This document shows positions 18,942 through 28,521 of a stretch of DNA of 64,000 nucleotides, in pieces; positions within the stretch are counted from its first letter, which is position 1; every line of letters starts with the position of its first letter. Position numbers and translations under genes: made by a program. The notes under the pieces were generated by a model. That model worked only from the letters and a program-made list of their open reading frames with translations, was not told the origin of the DNA and made no database searches. This DNA is from Bacillus sp. SKDU12 (lineage in GTDB: Bacteria; Bacillota; Bacilli; Bacillales; Bacillaceae), in assembly GCF_010093085.1 (NCBI RefSeq), contig NZ_MSRC01000003.1, positions 372,001 to 436,000 on the forward strand, written 5' to 3'.

Positions 18942-19736
18942 ATGTTACGTTCACTTTATTCTGGAATCAGCGGTATGAAAAATTTTCAAACAAAGCTTGA
19001 CGTTATCGGCAACAACATTGCCAACGTGAATACAGTAGGATTTAAAAAGAGCCGTGTAACCTTTAAAGATATGGTAAGCCAAACGATTGCAGGCGGTTCT
19101 GCTGCTGGAGGGGCTATTGGGGGTACAAACTCTAAGCAGATCGGTTTAGGTTCATCATCAGGCACAATTGATACAATCCATTCAACAAGCGCAACACAAA
19201 GTACAGGAAGAACACTTGATTTAGCGATTGACGGTGACGGTTACTTTCGAATTGATACAGGCGATGGAACATCCTATACAAGAGCAGGAAACTTCTATTT
19301 AGATAATACTGGAACAATGGTAACGGGTGATGGCTACCACGTATTAAATATGAATGGAGACACAATTCAAATCCCTACTGATGCACAAAGCTTCAACATT
19401 GGTTCTGATGGGAAGGTGTCAATCGTTGATGCGGGCGGTCAAAAACAAGACGGCGGACAAATCGGGATTGTCACTTTTGCAAACAGTGACGGTTTAGATA
19501 AAATCGGAAACAATTTATACCGTGAGTCTCTAAACTCTGGGACTGCCAGTGCAGCAAACCAGCCTGGTGATGGCGGTACAGGTTCTCTTAAAGTAGGATT
19601 TCTCGAAATGTCTAACGTTGACTTAACTGACGAATTTACTGAAATGATCGTTGCCCAGCGCGGATTCCAATCAAACTCAAAAATTATTACAACATCTGAT
19701 GAAATCCTTCAAGAACTGGTTAACCTTAAACGTTAA
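18942..19736 (+). CDS. flgE: Flagellar hook protein FlgE
   Basis: A 264-residue hook subunit, earlier named flgG in B. subtilis. The axial N-terminus is LYSGISGMKNFQTKLDVIGNN followed by IANVNTVGFKKSR; the C-terminal FTEMIVAQRGFQSNSKIITT helix completes the D0 coiled coil. Hook D1-type repeats (LAIDGDGYFRI, YTRAGNFYLD) lie between. GGGGG precedes the ATG. Export and polymerisation depend on FlgD, encoded just upstream, and length on FliK. Confidence 0.96.
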   Translation: MLRSLYSGISGMKNFQTKLDVIGNNIANVNTVGFKKSRVTFKDMVSQTIAGGSAAGGAIGGTNSKQIGLGSSSGTIDTIHSTSATQSTGRTLDLAIDGDGYFRIDTGDGTSYTRAGNFYLDNTGTMVTGDGYHVLNMNGDTIQIPTDAQSFNIGSDGKVSIVDAGGQKQDGGQIGIVTFANSDGLDKIGNNLYRESLNSGTASAANQPGDGGTGSLKVGFLEMSNVDLTDEFTEMIVAQRGFQSNSKIITTSDEILQELVNLKR

Positions 19737-19775
19737 GGAGGGAGGGGAGGCGAGTAATCGCTTCTCCGCTGTTTT

Positions 19776-19991
19776 ATGATTAAAGTAACCCGTTTAAATG
19801 GGCAGCCTTTTATACTGAATGCGCTATTTGTTGAACAGATTGAATGCTTTCCGGATACTACAATCACTTTGTCAAACGGTAAGAAGTTTGTAGTAAAAGA
19901 AGATGAAGAAGCTGTTCTGGAGAAGGTCGCATCTTTCTACCGAAAAATACAAATATTTTCAATGGAACAAGGAATAGAGGAACCGGAATGA
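19776..19991 (+). CDS. swrD: Swarming protein SwrD (FlbD family)
   Basis: A 71-residue cytoplasmic protein of the FlbD/YlzI family. The start [15 protein letters not shown] is the family signature, followed by [14 protein letters not shown]. In B. subtilis SwrD is needed for full motor torque and hence swarming; its mechanism is not settled. The ATG at 19776 has only a weak ribosome-binding site (CTCCGCTG upstream), although AAGGAGGGAGGGGAGG lies 30 bases away, just after flgE. The gene overlaps the fliL start by four bases. Confidence 0.92.
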   Translation: MIKVTRLNGQPFILNALFVEQIECFPDTTITLSNGKKFVVKEDEEAVLEKVASFYRKIQIFSMEQGIEEPE

Positions 19992-20410
19992 AGAAAAAAT
20001 TACTGATTATTTTACTAATTATTCTTATCGTAATTGGTGCTCTCGGGGCGGCGGCTTATTTTGTTTTAGGCGAAAAGTCCGGAAAAAGTGAAGCGAAAAA
20101 AAGTGTTGATGAAATCGTTGCATCTACAGTTGCTGTGGAAGAGATTACAACGAATTTAAAGTCTGATAATATTATCCGGCTTGCTATTAAACTTGAAACA
20201 GATTCTGATAAATCAAAAGAAGAACTTGAAAAGCGTGATTTTCAAGTGAAGGATACTGTAATAACGCTGCTGGCTAATACGAACGTTAATGAGATTGAAG
20301 GAGACAAGGGTAGAGAGGCCTTTAAGAAGGAACTAAAAGATAAAATTAATAGCTACCTCCAAGAAGGAAAAGTAGAAAAAGTGTATTTTACCTCCTTTAA
20401 TCTGCAATAA
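19988..20410 (+). CDS. fliL: Flagellar basal-body-associated protein FliL
   Basis: A 140-residue single-span membrane protein. KKK followed by a hydrophobic segment (about residues 4-26) anchors it; the rest is an extracytoplasmic stomatin-like domain. FliL associates with the stator and supports torque under load. The ATG overlaps the swrD stop, which couples two torque-related genes. AGAGGAACCGG supplies the Shine-Dalgarno. Confidence 0.95.
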   Translation: MKKKLLIILLIILIVIGALGAAAYFVLGEKSGKSEAKKSVDEIVASTVAVEEITTNLKSDNIIRLAIKLETDSDKSKEELEKRDFQVKDTVITLLANTNVNEIEGDKGREAFKKELKDKINSYLQEGKVEKVYFTSFNLQ

Positions 20411-20443
20411 ACAATCATTTGACAGAATACGGAGGTGAGGAAA

Positions 20444-21442
20444 ATGGCAGGAGAAGTTCTCTCCCAAAATGAAATAGATGCACTGCTTTCTGCAATATCA
20501 ACTGGTGAAATGGACGCTGAAGAGCTGAAAAAGGAAGAAAAAGAGAAGAAAGTGAAGGTTTATGATTTCAAACGTGCCCTGCGGTTCTCTAAGGATCAGA
20601 TCCGTAGTTTAACGAGAATTCATGATAATTTTGCTAGACTTCTCACTACTCATTTTTCTGCTCAGCTCCGGACCTATATTCACATATCTGTCAGCTCTGT
20701 TGACCAGGTCCCTTATGAGGAATTTATTAGATCCATCCCGAACATGACGATACTGAACCTGTTTGCTGTCCATCCGATGGAAGGCAGAATTATGATGGAG
20801 GTTAACCCTGCGATTGCATATACGATGATGGATCGGGTAATGGGCGGTATAGGAATCAGTCATAATAAGGTTGACAATTTGACAGAAATTGAAACAAAAA
20901 TCATTTCAAATTTATTTGAAAATGCACTGGGGAATTATAAAGAAGCTTGGCAGTCAATTGCTGATATTGAACCGGAAATGACTGAGTTTGAAGTGAATCC
21001 GCAATTCGTTCAGATGGTATCTCCTAATGAAACAGTTGTGGTGATATCGCTCAATACTCAAATTGGTGACATCAGTGGTGTCATAAATCTTTGTATCCCG
21101 CATATTGTCCTCGAGCCGCTCATACCGAAGCTTTCGGTCCACTATTGGATGCAATCAGATAGAAATGAGCCAAAGCCTGAGGAAACAAAGTCACTTGAAA
21201 AACGTATTATGACAGCACAAATACCTGTCGTGGCCGAGCTCGGCACATCTGAACTGACAATAGAAGAGTTTTTAAGTTTAGAAGTCGGAGACTGCATAAC
21301 TTTGGACAAATCAGTCACAGATCCTCTTACTGTATTGGTCGGAGATAAGCCGAAATTTTTAGGACAAGCCGGCCGGGTGAATCGAAAACAGGCAGTGCAA
21401 ATTTTAGATCACGACATAAGAGGTGAACAAGATGGAGAATAA
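20444..21442 (+). CDS. fliM: Flagellar motor switch protein FliM
   Basis: A 332-residue C-ring protein that receives the chemotaxis signal. The N-terminal CheY-P docking peptide is LSQNEIDALLSAI. A CheC-like middle domain and a C-terminal FliN-like domain (about residues 255-325) follow. ATG 20444 is chosen over GTG 20435 because GGAGGTGAGG at 20431-20440 is the ribosome-binding site and would overlap the GTG. The end overlaps fliY by 11 bases. Confidence 0.96.
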   Translation: MAGEVLSQNEIDALLSAISTGEMDAEELKKEEKEKKVKVYDFKRALRFSKDQIRSLTRIHDNFARLLTTHFSAQLRTYIHISVSSVDQVPYEEFIRSIPNMTILNLFAVHPMEGRIMMEVNPAIAYTMMDRVMGGIGISHNKVDNLTEIETKIISNLFENALGNYKEAWQSIADIEPEMTEFEVNPQFVQMVSPNETVVVISLNTQIGDISGVINLCIPHIVLEPLIPKLSVHYWMQSDRNEPKPEETKSLEKRIMTAQIPVVAELGTSELTIEEFLSLEVGDCITLDKSVTDPLTVLVGDKPKFLGQAGRVNRKQAVQILDHDIRGEQDGE

Positions 21443-22580
21443 TAGATTATCTCAAGATGAGATTGACGCGCTTCTTAACGGCACAGGCAGCACACCTGAT
21501 GAGCCTGAGGCTACGGAAGTACATGACTTGTCGGACATGGAGCGTGACGCGATCGGTGAAATTGGAAATATTTCATTCGGCAGTTCTGCGACAGCACTGT
21601 CAACACTTTTAAATCAAAAGGTCGATATTACGACTCCAAGCGTAACTGTCATTCCTAGAAGTAAAATCAGCGATGCGTTTCCTAAACCGTATGTAGCCAT
21701 TGAAGTGAATTATACGGAGGGCTTTAGCGGCAGCAATCTGCTGGTCGTAGAACAAAATGACGCCGCGATCATTGCTGACTTAATGATCGGGGGAGACGGA
21801 AAAGGCGCTGACCCTTCGCTAGGTGAAATTCATTTAAGTGCGGTTCAAGAAGCGATGAACCAAATGATGGGATCAGCTGCTACATCAATGTCTACTGTAT
21901 TCAGTAAAAAAATAGATATTTCACCGCCTCGGGTTGAATTGCTCGATGTCATTGAAGAAAAGGGAACTGACCGTATTCCTGATGATGAAATGCTGGTGAA
22001 AGTTTCTTTCAACATAAAGGTGGGAGAATTAATAGACTCCAGCATTATGCAGCTTTATCCGCTGACATTTGCGAAAGACTTAATTTCAAACCTTATGAAT
22101 ACAGGAAGTGCAGAGGAAGAAGCAGCGCCGCAGCCTGATGTTACATATGAGCAGCCGAAAGAGTCTGTAACGCCAGAGCCGCATCATGAACCACAGCAAC
22201 AGCAGCAACCGCAACCGCAACCGCCAAAAAGACAGGGAACACCAAAACAATCAGCGCCAGTTCAGGTTTCACCGGTAGAGTTTTCCGCGTTTGATTCAAA
22301 CGAGTCTTCGCAAGCCCCTAGAAACAACCTGGATATGCTTTTGGATATCCCGCTTTCAATCACTGTTGAGCTTGGAAGAACGAAAAGAAGCGTTAAAGAG
22401 ATTTTAGAGCTTTCTGCAGGAAGTATCATTGAGCTTGATAAATTAGCTGGTGAGCCGGTAGATATTTTAGTAAATCAGCGTATTGTTGCCAAAGGCGAGG
22501 TCGTTGTCATTGAAGAAAACTTCGGTGTAAGAGTCACTGATATTTTAAGCCAGGCAGAGCGCATTAATAATTTAAAATAA
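21432..22580 (+). CDS. fliY: Motor switch/CheY-P phosphatase FliY
   Basis: A 382-residue fusion typical of Bacillus: an N-terminal CheY-P binding peptide (LSQDEIDALLNG), a CheC-type phosphatase domain with two E-x-x-N signatures (DAIGEIGNISFG and AVQEAMNQMMG), and a C-terminal FliN domain. It removes CheY-P at the switch and stands in for FliN in the C ring. The linker (about residues 240-300) is Pro/Gln rich, with a Gln run. ATG 21432 follows AGGTGA. Confidence 0.95.
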   Translation: MENNRLSQDEIDALLNGTGSTPDEPEATEVHDLSDMERDAIGEIGNISFGSSATALSTLLNQKVDITTPSVTVIPRSKISDAFPKPYVAIEVNYTEGFSGSNLLVVEQNDAAIIADLMIGGDGKGADPSLGEIHLSAVQEAMNQMMGSAATSMSTVFSKKIDISPPRVELLDVIEEKGTDRIPDDEMLVKVSFNIKVGELIDSSIMQLYPLTFAKDLISNLMNTGSAEEEAAPQPDVTYEQPKESVTPEPHHEPQQQQQPQPQPPKRQGTPKQSAPVQVSPVEFSAFDSNESSQAPRNNLDMLLDIPLSITVELGRTKRSVKEILELSAGSIIELDKLAGEPVDILVNQRIVAKGEVVVIEENFGVRVTDILSQAERINNLK

Positions 22581-22607
22581 CAAAATACAAGGAGAGATAG
22601 ATAGATT

Positions 22608-22970
22608 ATGGCACATAGAATTTTAATTGTAGATGACGCAGCATTTATGCGAATGATGATTAAAGATATTTTGGTGAAAAACGGTTTTGAAGTAGTAGCG
22701 GAAGCTGAAAATGGAGCACAAGCAGTAGAAAAATATAAAGAGCATTCTCCTGACCTCGTTACTATGGATATCACGATGCCTGAAATGGACGGTATTACAG
22801 CTTTAAAAGAAATTAAACAAATTGATGCACAGGCAAGAATTATTATGTGTTCTGCTATGGGACAGCAATCAATGGTTATCGATGCTATTCAAGCAGGCGC
22901 TAAGGATTTCATCGTAAAACCTTTCCAGGCAGACCGTGTGCTTGAAGCAATCAACAAAACATTAAGTTAA
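22608..22970 (+). CDS. cheY: Chemotaxis response regulator CheY
   Basis: A 120-residue single-domain receiver. The acidic pair D9-D10, phosphoacceptor D54 (VTMDITMPEMDG) and the late lysine in FIVKPF are all present. Phosphorylated by CheA, CheY binds FliM; in B. subtilis this favours smooth swimming, opposite to E. coli. It is placed between the switch genes and the export-gate genes. Start ATG follows AAGGAGAG. Confidence 0.98.
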   Translation: MAHRILIVDDAAFMRMMIKDILVKNGFEVVAEAENGAQAVEKYKEHSPDLVTMDITMPEMDGITALKEIKQIDAQARIIMCSAMGQQSMVIDAIQAGAKDFIVKPFQADRVLEAINKTLS

Positions 22971-22984
22971 AGGGTGTACGACTG

Positions 22985-23644
22985 TTGAGGAAGAGTCAAT
23001 ATTTCATCGCTTTTATTTGTTTTTTCGTTCTATTCAGTGTACATCCGATGTCTGCCGCCGCGGCAGACTCTAATAATTCAACTGTAAACGAATGGTTCAA
23101 AAAGAAAGATGAAAAAACTGCAGATAAATCAGAGCATAAGGAAGAAAAAACAACACAAACTGCTGATGAGACGGAGGGAGCGGCAGCTCCTTCTGTCTCA
23201 GCTTTTGATTTTGTGAAGATGATTTTCGCTTTACTGTTTGTTATCGTACTGATTTATGGGCTTGTTAAGCTCATGAACAAAAGAAATCGCCTCCTAAAGC
23301 CTTTTCAATACGTTGAAAATATAGGTGGCACATCGGTCGGTCAAAACAAGTCTATCCAATTGATTAAAGTCGGAAAAAGTGTGCTTGTCGTTGGTGTAGG
23401 AGAGACGATCCAGCTGCTGAAAGAAATCGAGGATGAAAAAGAGACTGAAATCATTCTAAGCCAGCATGAAGAGGCGATGTCAAACAAAATAGAATGGCAA
23501 AAATTTGTGAAACCGCTGAAGGGTTCTGAACAGCAGCCACAGGAAAAATCGCTTTCCTTTTCAAAAGCATTAAAAGAGCAGCTTGAAGAGTTAAAACAAA
23601 ATCGTTCTGAAGGAAAAAAGAAAGGCCCACGTCATCATGAATGA
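22985..23644 (+). CDS. fliO: Flagellar export-gate assembly protein FliO (FliZ)
   Basis: A 219-residue protein starting at TTG 22985, served by AAAGGGTG. It has an N-terminal signal-like segment (about 6-27, ending SAAAADS), a charged Lys/Glu/Thr linker, one membrane segment (about 73-92) and a cytoplasmic domain. FliO is a scaffold for FliP assembly; in B. subtilis it was named FliZ and carries the extra N-terminal signal. It overlaps fliP by eight bases. Confidence 0.92.
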   Translation: MRKSQYFIAFICFFVLFSVHPMSAAAADSNNSTVNEWFKKKDEKTADKSEHKEEKTTQTADETEGAAAPSVSAFDFVKMIFALLFVIVLIYGLVKLMNKRNRLLKPFQYVENIGGTSVGQNKSIQLIKVGKSVLVVGVGETIQLLKEIEDEKETEIILSQHEEAMSNKIEWQKFVKPLKGSEQQPQEKSLSFSKALKEQLEELKQNRSEGKKKGPRHHE

Positions 23645-24302
23645 GTTTATAAATATTTTCAGTTCAAGTGATCCGGAAAACGTAAGTTCAACTGTTAAAT
23701 TACTATTATTATTAACTGTATTTTCAGTGGCGCCTGGAATATTGATTCTTATGACTTGTTTTACTCGCATCGTCATTGTTCTGTCATTTGTCAGGACTTC
23801 ACTGGCGACGCAATCTATGCCGCCAAACCAGGTTCTTGTCGGACTTGCGCTATTTTTAACGTTTTTTATTATGGCTCCTACGTTTTCAGAGATTAATAAA
23901 GAAGCGCTGACTCCATTAATGGACAACAAAATCAGCTTGGACGAAGCGTATACGAAAGCTGAAGAACCGATTAAAGAATTTATGAGTAAACACACAAGGC
24001 AGAAGGATTTGGCGCTGTTTATGAATTACGCGAAAATGGATAAACCTGAATCACTAAAGGATATTCCGCTCACAACAATGGTTCCCGCATTTGCCATATC
24101 GGAACTCAAAACAGCGTTTCAAATCGGTTTTATGATTTTTATCCCATTTTTAATTATAGATATGGTAGTGGCGAGCGTCTTAATGTCAATGGGGATGATG
24201 ATGCTCCCTCCAGTTATGATTTCTCTGCCCTTTAAAATATTACTTTTTGTTTTAGTAGACGGCTGGTATTTAATTGTGAAATCTTTGCTTCAGAGCTTTT
24301 AG
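23637..24302 (+). CDS. fliP: Flagellar type III export gate protein FliP
   Basis: A 221-residue membrane protein. The conserved FliP elements are visible: an APGILILMTCFTRIVIVLSF segment, SMPPNQVLVGLALFLTFF, and the late MVPAFAISELKTAFQIGF. Five FliP, four FliQ and one FliR form the export pore. The start ATG overlaps the fliO stop. The four bases between fliP and fliQ leave no room for separate regulation. Confidence 0.97.
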   Translation: MNEFINIFSSSDPENVSSTVKLLLLLTVFSVAPGILILMTCFTRIVIVLSFVRTSLATQSMPPNQVLVGLALFLTFFIMAPTFSEINKEALTPLMDNKISLDEAYTKAEEPIKEFMSKHTRQKDLALFMNYAKMDKPESLKDIPLTTMVPAFAISELKTAFQIGFMIFIPFLIIDMVVASVLMSMGMMMLPPVMISLPFKILLFVLVDGWYLIVKSLLQSF

Positions 24303-24316
24303 GGTAGGTGCTAAAT

Positions 24317-24586
24317 GTGAGTTCAGAATTTGTAATTTCTATGGCAGAAAAAGCCGTATACGTAACGCTGATGATCAGCGGGCCATTATTGGCTATCGCT
24401 TTGCTGGTCGGTTTAATCGTCAGTATATTTCAAGCGACAACTCAAATCCAAGAACAGACTTTGGCGTTTATTCCGAAAATCGTGGCAGTTCTACTCGCCC
24501 TGATTTTTTTTGGACCATGGATGCTGTCCACCATTCTTTCATTTACAACAGAGCTGTTTTCTAATTTAAACCGTTTTGCAGGGTAA
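24317..24586 (+). CDS. fliQ: Flagellar type III export gate protein FliQ
   Basis: An 89-residue protein with two membrane helices, family length. The motif VGLIVSIFQATTQIQEQTL is diagnostic. I start at GTG 24317 rather than GTG 24308 because TAGGTG (24305-24310) is the only Shine-Dalgarno candidate and is correctly spaced for the former. Confidence 0.95.
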   Translation: MSSEFVISMAEKAVYVTLMISGPLLAIALLVGLIVSIFQATTQIQEQTLAFIPKIVAVLLALIFFGPWMLSTILSFTTELFSNLNRFAG

Positions 24587-24593
24587 TGTAGAG

Positions 24594-25373
24594 ATGAATT
24601 CAATTATTGACTTATTTCCTGCTTTTTTATTGGTTTTTATTAGAATCTCTGCTTTTTTTGTAACGGTTCCGTTATTCGGACATCGGAATGTTCCAGCTGT
24701 TCATCGTATTGGGTTTGCTTTTTTTCTCGCAGTCATTTGCTTCAGCACCATTGATAAACCTCCCTCTTTGGAGATAGATGGACAATATATGCTTCTAACG
24801 TTTAAAGAAGCTTTGGTGGGTCTTTGTCTAGGATTGATTGCTTATATGATGCTGGCTGCAGTGCAGATTGCCGGTTCATTTATTGATTTTCAAATGGGAT
24901 TTTCAATTGCGAATGTTATTGATCCGCAAACTGGTGCACAAAGCCCGTTAATCGGCCAGTTTATCTATACGATGGCACTTTTGTTTATGCTGAGCGTCAA
25001 TGCCCACCACTTACTGCTGGACGGTATTTACTACAGCTTTCAGTATATTTCTGTTGATCAGGCATTTCCGAATTTCGGTGACGAGAAGTTTGTTTATTTT
25101 ATCGCGAAAAGCTTTAATGCGATGTTTATTATCGCTTTTCAAATGTCAGCGCCGGTTGTGGCTAGTTTGTTTCTCGTTGATTTAGCATTAGGTATCGTAG
25201 CCCGAAGTGTTCCGCAATTAAATGTATTTGTGGTCGGTCTGCCTTTAAAGATCGCTGTCAGTTTTATCATGCTCATTGTGTGTATGTCCGTTATGTTCGT
25301 TGTTGTGCGGAATGTTTTCAGCTTAACGATTGAAACGATGCGGAATCTTTTAGCATTGGTCGGTGTTTCTTAA
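24594..25373 (+). CDS. fliR: Flagellar type III export gate protein FliR
   Basis: A 259-residue polytopic membrane protein, the single-copy subunit of the export pore. Recognisable segments are VPLFGHRNVPAVHRIGFAF, GFSIANVIDPQTG and VFVVGLPLKIAVSF. ATG 24594 is preferred over the in-frame ATG at 24576 inside fliQ. The Shine-Dalgarno is weak (AGGG at 24580-24583), so translation may depend on ribosomes finishing fliQ. Its stop overlaps the flhB start by one base. Confidence 0.95.
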   Translation: MNSIIDLFPAFLLVFIRISAFFVTVPLFGHRNVPAVHRIGFAFFLAVICFSTIDKPPSLEIDGQYMLLTFKEALVGLCLGLIAYMMLAAVQIAGSFIDFQMGFSIANVIDPQTGAQSPLIGQFIYTMALLFMLSVNAHHLLLDGIYYSFQYISVDQAFPNFGDEKFVYFIAKSFNAMFIIAFQMSAPVVASLFLVDLALGIVARSVPQLNVFVVGLPLKIAVSFIMLIVCMSVMFVVVRNVFSLTIETMRNLLALVGVS

Positions 25374-26455
25374 TGAAGCTTAGGATTGACCTGCAGTTTT
25401 TTGCAGGTGAGAAGACAGAGAAAGCCACTCCGAAAAAACGGAAGGATACGAGGAAAAAAGGGCAGGTAGCCAAAAGCTCGGATGTCAATACCGCTATTTC
25501 TTTATTAGTCATATTTCTTTCGTTTATTGCGATCGGTCCGTATATGAGAGACAGGCTGCTGTCATTTATAGAGACGTTTTATACCGATTTGCTCACAATG
25601 AAGCTATCAGAATCTAATGTTCATACACTGTTTATCAGTTTATTAAAGGACATGGGCATAATACTTGCTCCGATTTTGCTTGTCGCTCTTATTGCAGGCG
25701 TTGCCAGTAACTATTTGCAGGTCGGGTTCTTGTTTTCTGCTGAAGCAATACAGCCTAAACTTGAAAAGCTGGATCCGATTAAAGGCTTTAAACGAATATA
25801 CAGTATGAGGGCAATTGTAGAACTGATCAAATCCATATTAAAAATCACAGTTGTCGGTTTTGCGGCATTCGCTGTACTTTGGCTGCATTATGGAGAAATT
25901 CTCCGGCTTCCGCTTTTGACACCCGCAGAGGTGCTTTCTTTTGTTTCAAAACTGACCTTATGGATGGGGCTGAGCGGTGCAGGCGCTTTGTTAATACTTG
26001 CGGGTCTTGACTATTTATATCAGAGGTTTGACTATGAGAAAAACATCAAAATGTCAAAGCAGGATATAAAAGATGAGTACAAAAAATCTGAAGGAGATCC
26101 GATCATCAGGTCTAAAATCAAACAAAGACAGCGGGAAATGGCGATGAGGCGGATGATGCAGGAAGTTCCAAAAGCAGATGTCATTATCACCAACCCGACC
26201 CATTACGCGATTGCCTTGAAATATGATGAAGGAAAAATGGACGCTCCTTATATTGTTGCAAAAGGTGTTGACCATATGGCATTAAAAATCAGGAAAATTG
26301 CTAAAGAGCATGATGTCATGATGGTAGAAAACAGGCCGCTTGCCCGTGCGTTATATGATCAGGTGGAAATTGACCAGGCTGTGCCGGAAGAATTTTTTAA
26401 AGCTTTGGCAGAAATTTTGGCTTACGTATATAAAACAAAACAAAAAGTATATTGA
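25373..26455 (+). CDS. flhB: Flagellar export switch protein FlhB
   Basis: A 360-residue gate protein that switches export from rod/hook to filament substrates under FliK control. Four membrane segments occupy the first 210 residues or so; the cytoplasmic part contains the autocleavage motif NPTH (N274-P275). The N-terminus is highly basic (EKTEKATPKKRKDTRKKGQ), as usual. TAATG couples it to fliR. Confidence 0.97.
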   Translation: MKLRIDLQFFAGEKTEKATPKKRKDTRKKGQVAKSSDVNTAISLLVIFLSFIAIGPYMRDRLLSFIETFYTDLLTMKLSESNVHTLFISLLKDMGIILAPILLVALIAGVASNYLQVGFLFSAEAIQPKLEKLDPIKGFKRIYSMRAIVELIKSILKITVVGFAAFAVLWLHYGEILRLPLLTPAEVLSFVSKLTLWMGLSGAGALLILAGLDYLYQRFDYEKNIKMSKQDIKDEYKKSEGDPIIRSKIKQRQREMAMRRMMQEVPKADVIITNPTHYAIALKYDEGKMDAPYIVAKGVDHMALKIRKIAKEHDVMMVENRPLARALYDQVEIDQAVPEEFFKALAEILAYVYKTKQKVY

Positions 26456-26487
26456 ATTTTTCGATTTAAAAGGAGAGAAAAAACAGC

Positions 26488-28521
26488 ATGTCAACAAGAG
26501 ATTTATCCGTTTTAATAAGTGTTGTCCTCATTGTGGCGATGCTGGTGATTCCATTTCCTCCATGGCTGTTAAGTATTTTGATCATTATTAATATTTCTCT
26601 TGCGTTGATCGTGCTTCTCACCACAATGAATATGCAAGAAGCGCTTCAGTTTTCAATTTTTCCGTCACTGCTTCTGCTTTTAACCCTGTTTCGTTTGGGC
26701 TTAAACGTTTCAACGACCCGTTCCATTCTTTCACATGGTGAAGGAGGAAAAGTGGTCGAGACGTTCGGAAATTTCGTTGTCGGCGGAAATGTATTAGTTG
26801 GACTTGTTGTATTTATCATCCTGATTATTATTCAGTTTGTCGTCATTACGAAAGGTGCTGAACGTGTTTCTGAGGTTGCGGCAAGGTTTACGCTGGACGC
26901 AATGCCAGGGAAGCAGATGAGTATTGATGCTGATTTAAATGCTGGGATGATTACCGAACAGGAAGCGAAGCATCGTCGTGAAAAAGTGGCAAGAGAAGCA
27001 GACTTTTATGGAGCAATGGACGGTGCCAGCAAATTTGTAAAAGGTGACGCGATTGCCGGGATCATTATAGTGATGATCAATATTATCTTCGGTATCGTGA
27101 TCGGAATGCTTCAGCAAGGCATGTCCATTCAAGAGTCAGCTTCAAAATTTACGATGCTGACCGTAGGGGATGGAATTGTTTCGCAAATTCCGGCGCTGTT
27201 AATTTCAACAGCTACAGGTATTGTCGTGACAAGAGCAGCCTCTGAAGGAAACTTAGGACATGACATTACAGGTCAGCTGTTTGCTTATCCAAAACTTTTA
27301 TATGTCGCAGCATCTACGATTTTGCTTCTTGGTATTTTCACTCCGATTGGCATTTTTCTGACGGGGCCGCTTGCAGGGCTGCTTGCTTTTGGCGCTTATA
27401 TGCTTTCTAAATCAGGTAAGGAAAAAGAAGAAGTGGATGAGGTTCTCGAGGAAGAGGCCGAGGTCGACGATCTTAAAAGTCCTGAAAGTGTCGTTCAGCT
27501 ACTGCACATTGATCCGGTAGAATTTGAGTTTGGATATGGTTTAATACCGCTTGCGGATGCAAATCAAGGCGGTGATTTATTAGACCGAATTGTGATGATT
27601 CGCCGTCAGCTGGCCCTGGAACTTGGACTGGTTATCCCTGTTGTGCGCATCAGAGACAACATAGCGTTGCAGCCTAATGAATACCGTTTGAAAATTAAAG
27701 GCAACGAAGTAGCGAAAGGCGAGCTGTTGCTTGATCATTATTTAGCAATGTCGCCTACACCTGAAGACGATCTCATAGAAGGGATTGAAACAGTGGAACC
27801 GTCGTTCGGACTGCCGGCCAAATGGATTGGCGAATCGGTAAAGGATGAAGCTGATATGCTCGGTTATACAGTTGTCGATCCTGCTTCAGTCGTTTCGACC
27901 CATATTACGGAGAAAATCAAGCAGTATGCCCACGAATTGCTCGGAAGACAGGAGACGAAACAACTGATTGATCACTTGAAGGAGACGTATCCAGTCCTTG
28001 TGGAAGAGGTTACGCCGAATCCGCTGTCTGTCGGAGATATTCAAAAGGTGCTGGCTAAGCTTTTAAAAGAAAAAGTGTCAATCCGAAACTTAGTCACGAT
28101 TTTTGAAACGCTTGCTGACTACGGAAAATTAACAACAGATTCTGATCTTTTGACAGAGTATACAAGACAGGCACTGGCTAAGCAAATAACCGCCCAGTTC
28201 GCCAAGGAAAATGAAGTGCTGAAGGTTGTTACTTGCTCGGGCCGTGTAGAAAAGGCAATTGCCGATGGTGTACAGCAAACAGAACACGGGAATTATTTAT
28301 CGCTTGAACCAGATGTTTCAGAAAGCATTGTACGCTCTGTCGCTAAAGAAGCCGAACAGCTCTCATTACGTCAGGAAACGGCAATTCTTCTTTGTTCGCC
28401 GCCTGTCAGAATGTATGTGAAACAGCTTCTGGAACGATACTTCCCTGATCTTCCGGTACTTTCTTATAACGAACTTGAGGCAAATGTTGAGGTTCAAAGC
28501 ATTGGAGTGGTGGATATTTAA
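26488..28521 (+). CDS. flhA: Flagellar export gate protein FlhA
   Basis: A 677-residue protein forming the nonameric export gate. The N-terminal half has about eight membrane segments with the conserved FHIPEP-type loop, seen here as FTLDAMPGKQMSIDADLNAG. The C-terminal cytoplasmic domain receives chaperone-substrate complexes. AAAGGAGAG lies upstream of ATG 26488. The stop overlaps the flhF ATG by one base (TAATG), so export and placement genes are coupled. Confidence 0.97.
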   Translation: MSTRDLSVLISVVLIVAMLVIPFPPWLLSILIIINISLALIVLLTTMNMQEALQFSIFPSLLLLLTLFRLGLNVSTTRSILSHGEGGKVVETFGNFVVGGNVLVGLVVFIILIIIQFVVITKGAERVSEVAARFTLDAMPGKQMSIDADLNAGMITEQEAKHRREKVAREADFYGAMDGASKFVKGDAIAGIIIVMINIIFGIVIGMLQQGMSIQESASKFTMLTVGDGIVSQIPALLISTATGIVVTRAASEGNLGHDITGQLFAYPKLLYVAASTILLLGIFTPIGIFLTGPLAGLLAFGAYMLSKSGKEKEEVDEVLEEEAEVDDLKSPESVVQLLHIDPVEFEFGYGLIPLADANQGGDLLDRIVMIRRQLALELGLVIPVVRIRDNIALQPNEYRLKIKGNEVAKGELLLDHYLAMSPTPEDDLIEGIETVEPSFGLPAKWIGESVKDEADMLGYTVVDPASVVSTHITEKIKQYAHELLGRQETKQLIDHLKETYPVLVEEVTPNPLSVGDIQKVLAKLLKEKVSIRNLVTIFETLADYGKLTTDSDLLTEYTRQALAKQITAQFAKENEVLKVVTCSGRVEKAIADGVQQTEHGNYLSLEPDVSESIVRSVAKEAEQLSLRQETAILLCSPPVRMYVKQLLERYFPDLPVLSYNELEANVEVQSIGVVDI

